From NCBI RefSeq assembly GCF_001598815.1, contig NZ_BCZQ01000014.1:118857-182856 (forward strand): a stretch of DNA of 64,000 nucleotides. Reading direction: 5' to 3'. Within the stretch, counting starts at the first letter, position 1. Every line of letters starts with the position of its first letter. Source of the DNA: Sphingopyxis terrae subsp. terrae NBRC 15098 (GTDB lineage: Bacteria > Pseudomonadota > Alphaproteobacteria > Sphingomonadales > Sphingomonadaceae). A program made the position numbers and the translations under genes. The notes beneath the pieces are model-generated. The model had not been told where the DNA came from. It saw nothing but the letters and a program-made list of their open reading frames with translations, and did not search any database. Below, piece by piece: positions 58,801 through 64,000 of the stretch.

Positions 58801-59487
58801 GACCTCGGCGCGAAGAACCAGCGCCGCCGCATCCACTATCTGCTCGAGGCGGGCTGGAAGGCCGACGCCGCGATTCAGGGCTTCGGGCGCACCAATCGGA
58901 CGAACCAGAAGCATCCGCCGATGTTCCGCCCGGTCTCGACCGACGTGAAGGCGCAGAAGCGCTTCATCTCGACGATCGCGCGGCGTCTCGACTCGATGGG
59001 GGCGATCACGCGCGGCCAGCGGCAGACCGGCGGGCAGAATATGTTCCGGCCCGAGGACAATCTGGAATCGCATTATGCGCGCGACAGCCTTCGCCAGCTC
59101 TATTTGCTTCTTGCCGACGGCAAGGTCGATGGCTGCTCGCTTACCGCGTTCGAGAGCGCGACGGGCCCGGCCGCAAAACGGCGGCATCCTTGCGACCGGA
59201 TCAATCTCGGCGTGCAAGGGTGTCGCCACCTTGTTAGGGTGACGGGCAATGCGAAGCAGCGTCGACCATCTTCCTCCCCACAAGCACCGCGAGCTCGAGC
59301 GGATCGTCCGGATCATCTTCGAGGAATTCGAGGATGCGCTGGCGCTCGCCACGCAGGACTGGAAGCGCAAGGGGCGGATTTCGAAGATAATCCTGTACGG
59401 GAGCTATGCGCGGGGAGGGTGGGTCGACGAGCCGCACACCGCGAAGGGCTATCAGTCGGATTACGATCTGCTGATCATCGTCAATGA
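55834..59487 (+). CDS. Methyltransferase-helicase fusion (strawberry notch/DarB-like), 3' end replaced
   Basis: A 1217-codon reading frame. Residues ~130-310 form an N6-adenine methyltransferase-like domain (EPSAGTGMLAIHAE; motif IV VVLMNPPFS). Residues ~500-1080 are a strawberry-notch-type SF2 helicase: Walker A DGTGAGKGRQ, DEAH (IIFDEAHAMAN), SATGAT, GFGRTNRTNQ. Homologues (P1 DarB, conjugative-element proteins) protect DNA from host restriction. Family similarity ends at about residue 1109 (near 59162); the last ~108 residues are Arg-rich nonsense overlapping the next gene in another frame. The protein is therefore probably truncated and may be inactive. Confidence 0.75.
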   Translation: MRNILPEAAPGAAASSGAAVPASAAERIIAAAELMQPLLEAGAPFDTGQLREAMVGAFGAGDAEGAWDWKTAYDACEVAQVMLLRRYGGALAVRSRSDQSRLAMWQRLGSRIPTQTRRSEEGQSFQQFSTPLPLAFVAGRAASVSVGDVVLEPSAGTGMLAIHAELAGARLLLNEYADARADILDLVFPSAAVTRHDAASIDDRLGEGAVPDVVLMNPPFSAAANVDRPMRDVALRHVASALARLRDGGRLVAIVGANCSPEASAFRSGFERLQEQGTLLFSAAVSGKVYAKHGTTTATRLLVIDKVAAEKPTSFIASRGEAPDARTLLQWVEEELPPRSGPPAGAQPIVVPQIAASLGGQRERGAERGDPAVPDIGGTVDELDYELIDWTPPKGQLADSIYEPYALQSLRISLARPHPTALVQSAAMASVAPPKPSYRPHLPSRLIAEGILSDAQLESVIYAGEAHQGHLSGAWNVDDDWDSVGAASDDAGSAVHFRRGWFLGDGTGAGKGRQVAGIILDNWLKGRRRALWISKSDKLLEDAQRDWSALGQEKLLVTPLSRFKQGTSVKLGEGILFTTYATLRSQGREGKASRIEQIVEWLGRDFDGVIIFDEAHAMANAAGGKGERGDQKPSQQGRAGLRLQHALPDARIVYVSATGATTVQNLAYAQRLGLWGGTDFPFATRLEFVAAIEEGGVAAMEVLALDLKALGLYAARSLSFDGVEYELLEHALTDEQRRIYDSYAGAFQVIHNNLDAAMEAAGVTSSEHGTLNAQAKSAARSAFESTKQRFFNHLITAMQTPSVVASIKRDLEEGHAAVVQIVSTGEALQERRLAEIPAKEFDDVSLDITPREYVLDYLQHSFPVQLFEPCTDGEGNLSSRPAYDRDGNPIVNREAVRRRDAMIEKLASLPPVPGALDQIVQQFGAEAVAEVTGRSRRIVPKANGDGSVRFAVQNRPGSANIGETHAFMDDAKQILIFSEAGGTGRSYHADLGAKNQRRRIHYLLEAGWKADAAIQGFGRTNRTNQKHPPMFRPVSTDVKAQKRFISTIARRLDSMGAITRGQRQTGGQNMFRPEDNLESHYARDSLRQLYLLLADGKVDGCSLTAFESATGPAAKRRHPCDRINLGVQGCRHLVRVTGNAKQRRPSSSPQAPRARADRPDHLRGIRGCAGARHAGLEAQGADFEDNPVRELCAGRVGRRAAHREGLSVGLRSADHRQ

Positions 59488-60178
59488 CGATCGGCTGACC
59501 GACCGCGTCGAATATTGGTCGAAGCTCGACGACCGCCTCATACGGGAATTGTCGGTCACAAAGACGTTGCGGACGCCGGTAAACTTCATCGTGCATAGCA
59601 CGGGTGAGGTGAATGCCGGGCTGTCGCAGGGGCGCTATTTCTTCATGGACGTCGCGCGAGACGGGATCGCGATTTACCAGGCTGTCGATGACGAACTGCC
59701 CGAGCCGCAGCCGAAGACGCCGCATGCGGCGCTTGAGATGGCGCGTGAATATTTTGAGGAGTGGTTTCCATCCGCGATCAAAAGGCTCGAAGGAGCCCAG
59801 TTTTACGTTGGGAAGGGCTATTTCAAGGACGCGGCATTCGACTTCCATCAAACGACCGAGCGTCTATACAACTGCGCCCTTCTCGTTTGTTCGTTCTACA
59901 GTCCCCATGTTCACAATCTCGCTTTTCTCCGGACGCAAGCCGAGCGGATCGATGCAAGGCTTGCCGACGTCTGGCCTCGCGAATCTAAGGCGGACCGCGC
60001 CCGCTTCGAGAAATTGAAAGAGGCTTACATCAAGGCACGATATTCGAAGCATTACCGGATCAGCGAGGAAGAGCTGTCATGGCTCGGCGATCGCGTGGCT
60101 GCGCTCGCATCAATCGTCGAACAGATTTGCCGCGAACGCATCGCCGATCTGGAAGCAACAGCAAGGGATGCCGGCTAG
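59249..60178 (+). CDS. Fused minimal nucleotidyltransferase-HEPN protein
   Basis: A 309-residue protein. The N-terminal MNT domain has GSYARG (residues 51-56) and SDYDLL with Asp71 and Asp73, but the place of the third catalytic acid reads PVNFIVH, so AMP transfer may be impaired. From about residue 170 the helical HEPN domain follows (FHQTTERLYNCALLV; late KARYSKHY). Such fusions relate to MntA/HepT toxin-antitoxin pairs. Its start lies inside the replaced 3' end of the helicase gene (239-nt overlap), so it probably arrived with that rearrangement. Confidence 0.8.
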   Translation: MRSSVDHLPPHKHRELERIVRIIFEEFEDALALATQDWKRKGRISKIILYGSYARGGWVDEPHTAKGYQSDYDLLIIVNDDRLTDRVEYWSKLDDRLIRELSVTKTLRTPVNFIVHSTGEVNAGLSQGRYFFMDVARDGIAIYQAVDDELPEPQPKTPHAALEMAREYFEEWFPSAIKRLEGAQFYVGKGYFKDAAFDFHQTTERLYNCALLVCSFYSPHVHNLAFLRTQAERIDARLADVWPRESKADRARFEKLKEAYIKARYSKHYRISEEELSWLGDRVAALASIVEQICRERIADLEATARDAG

Positions 60179-60180
60179 GG

Positions 60181-60402
60181 CTATTTGCCGCGGAAGCGCT
60201 TGAAGCGCTCCCGATCTTCGGCGAGCTTGACCGCCAAGGACGCGTTCGCGCATTCAGTTCCCGTCACGGATCCGTCGGTGCAAGCCGCGATCACCGCCTC
60301 GGCCTCATCGGGATGCGCTTCAAAATATTCGACGCTGCGAGCCTCGCGAGAGGAACAGGCAGTTAGGCATAATGCCGCCATCACGATACTTGTTTTTCGC
60401 AT
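60181..60402 (-). CDS. EexN-like entry-exclusion lipoprotein
   Basis: A 73-residue lipoprotein: short leader, lipobox L-T-A-C (about residue 16), then the EexN-like pattern VEYFEAHPDEAEAVIAACTDG with two cysteines. Entry-exclusion lipoproteins stop conjugation into cells that already carry the plasmid. AGGAGGG lies 5 nt before ATG 60402. Nothing else of a conjugation machine is in the window, so this is a remnant or the genes lie further right. Confidence 0.55.
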   Translation of the reverse strand: MRKTSIVMAALCLTACSSREARSVEYFEAHPDEAEAVIAACTDGSVTGTECANASLAVKLAEDRERFKRFRGK

Positions 60403-60770
60403 TCTACCCTCCTGCTCCTCATCTGGCGCATGATTCCTTTCTCGCGCGGCGAACGCGAGAAGAATTGGGCTCAATTTGAGTGCAACCTCATGTCGGCTTC
60501 GCGCCTGATTTCAGCCTTTCGGCTCGAGTCACTCGCCACTTAAAAGCGGTCGCTTGGATTTACTGAGCGATGGCGACACGAGGCGATACCCAACCCCTTG
60601 CTCAATCAATCGCGCGTAACCGCCGATGGAACGGAATCTTCGCGCACCGCCCCTGCATTCATGATATACCCTCCATGTTCAGGGCGCCCTTGTCGTATTC
60701 GCGAGCGCGCCGTTTCTCCCCGGACCCGGCTTTCAAGCCCGTCAGCTCTCCGGTCTCCCCGAAAGGGGCC
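60403..60770. other. 368-bp gap, no gene seen
   Basis: The open frame upstream of the kinase start (from 60570) gives a low-complexity peptide with no matching motif. I regard the gap as promoter and leader for the EexN-like and kinase genes. Confidence 0.5.
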
Positions 60771-61802
60771 ATGATGATCCGCACCACCCACCCCGACGTC
60801 GCGCTCAATCTGGCGCTTGCCGTCATTACCGCCTCCGACGCACCCGCCCTTCTGCTCGACCAGAATTTCACGATCATTGCGGCCAGCACGTCCTTCTGCC
60901 GCGCCTTCGCGCTCGACCGGCGGCAAGCCGTTGGGCGGACGCCGATGGAACTGGGAGACGGCGAGTGGGACGTGCCGCAACTTCGGACATTGCTTGGCGT
61001 CACCTTTCACGGCGACGCAGAGATAGAATGTTATGAAATGGACCTCGATGGCCCGGGCGCGCCCCGCCGGCTCGTGCTCCGTGCGAAAATGCTCGACTAT
61101 GGCGATCTCGCCCAGCCGCGCTTGCTGCTGACCATTTCGGACGTGACCGAAGCGCGGATCAGCGAAAAGTTGAAGGATGACCTGTTGCGCGAGAAGGCGA
61201 TCCTGCTTCAGGAGCTTCAGCATCGCGTCGCCAATAGCCTTCAGATCATCGCCAGCGTGCTCATGCAGAGCGCGAGGCGGGTGCAGTCGGAAGAGACGAG
61301 AAGCCATCTTCGCGATGCGCATAATCGCGTGATGTCGATTGCCACAGTCCAGCAACAACTGGCGGCGTCGCGGCTGGGCGAGGTCCAATTGCGTGCCTAC
61401 TTCACGCAGCTTTGCCAGAGCCTCGGCGCCTCGATGATCCGCGACCCGAATCTTGTCTCGCTCAAGGTGAGCGCGGACGACAGCATGGTGAATGCCGACA
61501 TCTCGGTCAGCCTCGGGTTGATCGTGACCGAACTCGTCATCAATGCGCTCAAGCATGCGTTCCCGGGCGAACGCGGTGGAACGATCCTGGTGGATTATCA
61601 TGCGCTGGGCGAGGCATGGAAGCTGACGGTCCGTGACGACGGCGTAGGCACACCGCGCAAGCTGGCTGCGGCCAAGCCCGGCCTCGGGACCAGTATTGTC
61701 GAAGCCCTGGCGAGACAGCTTCACGCGACCGTCGAAACGGTGGGCGCCAATCCCGGAACTAGGGTTTCGATCGTGCACGACGCGCCGGTCGGTGCGGGCT
61801 GA
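60771..61802 (+). CDS. PAS-HisKA_2 sensor histidine kinase
   Basis: A 343-residue cytosolic sensor kinase. A PAS domain spans about residues 15-135 (LLDQNFTIIAASTSFCRAF; ISDVTEARISE). The HisKA_2 dimerisation domain has the phospho-acceptor His in LQELQHRVANSLQIIASVL (about residue 149), and the ATPase has N-box TELVINALKHAF and G-box DDGVG. These features resemble the PhyK-like kinases of the alphaproteobacterial general stress response. ATG 60771 follows GAAAGGGG. No response regulator is adjacent, so it is an orphan. Confidence 0.85.
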   Translation: MMIRTTHPDVALNLALAVITASDAPALLLDQNFTIIAASTSFCRAFALDRRQAVGRTPMELGDGEWDVPQLRTLLGVTFHGDAEIECYEMDLDGPGAPRRLVLRAKMLDYGDLAQPRLLLTISDVTEARISEKLKDDLLREKAILLQELQHRVANSLQIIASVLMQSARRVQSEETRSHLRDAHNRVMSIATVQQQLAASRLGEVQLRAYFTQLCQSLGASMIRDPNLVSLKVSADDSMVNADISVSLGLIVTELVINALKHAFPGERGGTILVDYHALGEAWKLTVRDDGVGTPRKLAAAKPGLGTSIVEALARQLHATVETVGANPGTRVSIVHDAPVGAG

Positions 61803-61863
61803 AGCGGGCGCGGCCGGTTGACAAGATGGTTCTGCCAACTTCCGCTATGATCGGGATGAAAAA

Positions 61864-61894
61864 CTGCCGCCCCCGCATTGAGCGGAGGCGGCAG
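61864..61894 (-). terminator. Rho-independent terminator of the repeat protein gene (minus strand)
   Basis: CTGCCGCC...GGCGGCAG stem with a nested CCGC/GCGG, and AAAAA (61859-61863), which is a T-tract on the minus strand. It lies 24 bp beyond the stop of the repeat-protein gene and faces it. Confidence 0.8.
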
Positions 61895-61917
61895 ATCCCC
61901 TTTAATGGGCGTTCGTT

Positions 61918-63255
61918 TTACTGCGGGCTGAGCCGCAGGCGAAGATTCAGGCGATCAATCCTTGATTGAAGCGCGGCTTCGTTGCGTGTCGACAACCGAT
62001 CCATCCGGTCATGCCGCATGGCCCGCTCGCTGGTGCGAATGGATCGCAGCTCGCGGGTGGCACTCATGGCCGTCCGGTTGTCGATCGTGCGCTCCGACCG
62101 GGCGGTGCGGACATATTGGTCGAGGTTGGCGAGCTGCGAGAGAATAGCGGGACGGTTCGTCCCATAATCGCTGCCCATGCCCTCGCGCCCGGTAGGGATC
62201 CAGCGCCCACGGGCGTCGTAATAGCCGGTCGTCGTGCCGGCGTTCCATCGGCCGTTGCGATCATAATAGCCCGGATGCGGATCGGCGACCCAATTGCCGT
62301 TTGCATCGCGGCGTCCGTTCGCAGCACCGGCAATCCACTGGCCGTTCGTATCATAATGGCCGACGGTCACGCCCGCCACCCAGCGGCCGCGCGGATCGTA
62401 ATGCCCGCTCGCCGCACCGGATATCCAGCGATCATTGTCATCATAATAGCCCGCCGAGGAGGCAGGTATCCAGCGGTTCTGGCCGTCATAGCTGCCGCTT
62501 GCAGTTCCGTCCTCGCGCTGGGGAATCCAGTTGCGCCGTTCGTCATAATAGCCGTTCGGCGTTCCGGTGACCCACTTATTATCGCGGTCATAGTAGCCGG
62601 TAGCTCGGCCGCGCGCGGTCGATGTTGCGTGCCACGCGCCGGCGGTGTCGTAATAGCCATAGGCGTCGTCGCGGCGAGTTGGCGGGTTTGAAGCGGTGTT
62701 TCCGATCCAACGCCCGCGATCGTCATACCGACCACTTGCCGAACCCGGAACCCAGAGGTCGTCGCGATCGTAATAACCGTTTGCCGATGCGGGCACCCAT
62801 TCGCCGCCCGGTCGATAGTCGCCTTCTCCGCGACTGGACGCCGCGTAAGTGACCCAGCGGCCATCGCTGCCATATCGACCGTTGGGGGGACCATCGACCC
62901 ATATCCCGTCACGATTATAATAGCCGCGGGCATCGGAGGAGTTCACGCCGGTGGCGTGCCAGCGATTTTCATTGTCGTAATAGCCAAAGGCATCGCGGCA
63001 ATCGCGCGTCGGTTTGGCGATCTGGTTGGCGAGAACGGCTCCTGCGGCGGCGCCGATCACGGTTCCGACCGTCTTGTCGCCACGACCGGCGGCGACATTG
63101 CCGAGCACGCCGCCGGCTGCGGCACCTCCGATGGTGGCGACGACACGCGTAGAGCGCTGTTCTTCGCAGGTCGCCTGCGACTGCGTTCGTGCGCCGGCGA
63201 TGGACGGAACAAGGGCGATGGCGGCGATATTCGCCGCGAGAATAAACCTGTACAT
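61918..63255 (-). CDS. Exported glycine-zipper protein with 16 tandem G-x-Y-D-x-x-G-R-W repeats
   Basis: A 445-residue predicted exported protein. A signal peptide (residues 1-22, cleaved after SIAGA) is followed by a glycine-zipper 2TM segment (residues 43-80, GGAAAGGVLGNVAAGRGD... GAAAGAVLANQI), as in outer-membrane lipoprotein-like antigens. Residues 91-359 hold 16 repeats of about 15 residues, consensus G-x-Y-D-x-x-G-R-W-(I/V)-x-G-x-x-x. An Arg-rich helical tail (360-445) ends it. I start at ATG 63255 because the 21 residues upstream do not look signal-like. Function unknown; a surface or wall-binding role is an inference. Confidence 0.75.
   Translation of the reverse strand: MYRFILAANIAAIALVPSIAGARTQSQATCEEQRSTRVVATIGGAAAGGVLGNVAAGRGDKTVGTVIGAAAGAVLANQIAKPTRDCRDAFGYYDNENRWHATGVNSSDARGYYNRDGIWVDGPPNGRYGSDGRWVTYAASSRGEGDYRPGGEWVPASANGYYDRDDLWVPGSASGRYDDRGRWIGNTASNPPTRRDDAYGYYDTAGAWHATSTARGRATGYYDRDNKWVTGTPNGYYDERRNWIPQREDGTASGSYDGQNRWIPASSAGYYDDNDRWISGAASGHYDPRGRWVAGVTVGHYDTNGQWIAGAANGRRDANGNWVADPHPGYYDRNGRWNAGTTTGYYDARGRWIPTGREGMGSDYGTNRPAILSQLANLDQYVRTARSERTIDNRTAMSATRELRSIRTSERAMRHDRMDRLSTRNEAALQSRIDRLNLRLRLSPQ
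62178..62985 (-). repeat. Coding tandem array of 45-bp units
   Basis: DNA behind the 15-residue repeats of the exported protein. Units are diverged in sequence but most keep the exact 45-nt frame; a few carry insertions (copies 1, 3, 6, 7 and 9 are longer). Confidence 0.8.
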
Positions 63256-63577
63256 TTGGGAGGCTCCTGGAGCTGGCAAGATGCCGCTCGCTATTGATGA
63301 ACACTCCGCAGTTGACATTGTTCCTCTATATTTCCGTTTTATGAAATAATATTTTCAAGATTCGATACATTTCTTCCTATCATGATAAATTGTATCGGTA
63401 ATATGTATTATTTTAATCGGGATTTTATCAACGGACTTGGGGTGACTGGAAAATTTGATGAGACGCGCGCGAAATGCGCCCTCGCTGCCTGGGCCGCTAC
63501 GCGAAGTTCGGACAGCAATGACGGACTGGAGTGGATGCGCCGCTGACCTTGGACACCAAGCAGCCTGCCGGGGGTGA
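63256..63577. other. AT-rich 322-bp gap with an inverted repeat
   Basis: No gene seen. Positions 63310-63420 are markedly AT-rich. CGATACA (63363-63369) and TGTATCG (63391-63397) form an inverted repeat 21 bp apart, a possible operator for the minus-strand repeat-protein gene. A small open frame at 63408-63599 has no support. Confidence 0.5.
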
Positions 63578-63922
63578 TCAGTGGCGCCCTGCGACCCATA
63601 TCGCCGTCAGTTGGCGAATGACCCGTGTGCGATGTTGATAGGTGCTGTACCGTTTGCCGACGCGCCCGTTGGCGAAGTCGTCGGCGAGTTTACGGGTCAG
63701 GCTCTCTATCTCCGCTCTCTGCATTTCGGATTCGGTGACCGCCGGTTCGGGAACTGCGGCGCTCGGGTTTCGGATGGGCGCGAACTCGGGGAAGTGGCCG
63801 CCTTCATTTTCCCAACTCTCGACTGCAGATCGCCTGTCCGCTTCGTGCCGCGAAGGCAGCGTTATCACGCGAGGCGCGGCCGCGGCCCGCCTGCCTTTCA
63901 AAACTTCTGATATATTCGGCAT
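63578..63922 (-). CDS. Hypothetical protein (114 aa)
   Basis: A 114-residue protein (MPNISEVLKGRRAAAAPRV start) with no recognised domain. A helical C-terminus (EIESLTRKLADDFANGR, then YQHRTRVIRQLTAIWVAG) is the only feature. GGAG is 7 nt before ATG 63922; a longer frame to 63982 is less supported. Near the window end, so its neighbours are unseen. Confidence 0.45.
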   Translation of the reverse strand: MPNISEVLKGRRAAAAPRVITLPSRHEADRRSAVESWENEGGHFPEFAPIRNPSAAVPEPAVTESEMQRAEIESLTRKLADDFANGRVGKRYSTYQHRTRVIRQLTAIWVAGRH

Positions 63923-64000
63923 TATCCGGCTCCGTCGTAGAGCGGGAGTATGGAGGTATCTCTCAGTCGCACCGGCGCTCAAGGCATGGGATGCAATATA

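Larger units (their letters stand above)
48706..60178. mobile_element. tRNA-adjacent integrative element, partly decayed (right end not located)
   Basis: The integrase reads away from the tRNA 3' end. The following genes (HipAB, ParB-like remnant, DarB/strawberry-notch-like MTase-helicase, MNT-HEPN, EexN-like lipoprotein) are element cargo, not core genes. No second copy of the tRNA 3' end was seen before 64000, so the right attachment site lies beyond the window or has been lost. The right coordinate given is only where clear element genes stop. Loss of parts of two large genes suggests the element is no longer autonomous. Confidence 0.7.

Noticed and set aside
59163..59487. C-terminal ~108 residues of the helicase gene as a real domain
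   Set aside because: Arg-rich, no similarity, out of frame with the MNT-HEPN gene that occupies the same DNA.
62178..62985. Possible CRISPR array (regular 45-bp units)
   Set aside because: The units are coding, diverged and keep a reading frame; no constant repeat/variable spacer pattern and no cas genes.
63408..63599. 63-aa minus-strand frame near the window end
   Set aside because: Overlaps the next gene's end, no motif, Ser/Arg-rich.

Overview
The window is GC-rich chromosomal DNA from an alphaproteobacterium, most likely a sphingomonad close to Sphingopyxis. This is inferred from protein character and gene set (CarD, proton-pumping pyrophosphatase, DOMON-like protein, HisKA_2-type kinase, GtrA/GT4 envelope genes) and from intergenic palindromic repeats of a kind I associate with sphingomonads. 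No database search was possible.

Positions 1-48,600 are a compact core backbone. Informational and repair genes include recG, tyrS, nusB, truA, fmt, recR, def, rph, xerC, rsmI, infC and uvrB. Metabolic genes include hisG-hisD, thiL, hppA, hemW, gshB, acpP and fabF. Proteostasis is represented by hrcA-grpE. Envelope functions include a NamZ-like muramidase, an Amj-like lipid II flippase, a LppC-like lipoprotein, mltG, DedA and a ferritin-like/GtrA/glycosyltransferase operon. Small nuclease-like genes and proteins of unknown function are interspersed. At least five families of short palindromic repeats, mostly as inverted pairs, sit between these genes. Two small nuclease genes (GIY-YIG and DUF559) are each bracketed by inverted copies of a different family.

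At 48,629 a tRNA with anticodon CAU is followed directly by a tyrosine integrase, the start of an integrated element. The element carries a HipA/HipB toxin-antitoxin pair behind a very regular array of four operators at exact 27-bp steps. It also carries a ParB-like gene broken by an internal deletion with frameshift, three orphan element proteins, a large methyltransferase-helicase (strawberry-notch type) whose 3' end has been replaced, a fused nucleotidyltransferase-HEPN protein across that break, and an EexN-like lipoprotein. The picture is a formerly conjugative element that is decaying but keeps its toxin-antitoxin-like genes. The right attachment site was not found, so the right boundary is unknown. 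The last 3 kb hold a PAS/HisKA_2 histidine kinase, a secreted glycine-zipper protein with 16 tandem G-x-Y-D-x-x-G-R-W repeats, and a small unknown gene.

The best candidates for something under-described are the nuclease-repeat pairing in the core region, the hipBA operator array, and the 15-residue-repeat envelope protein.
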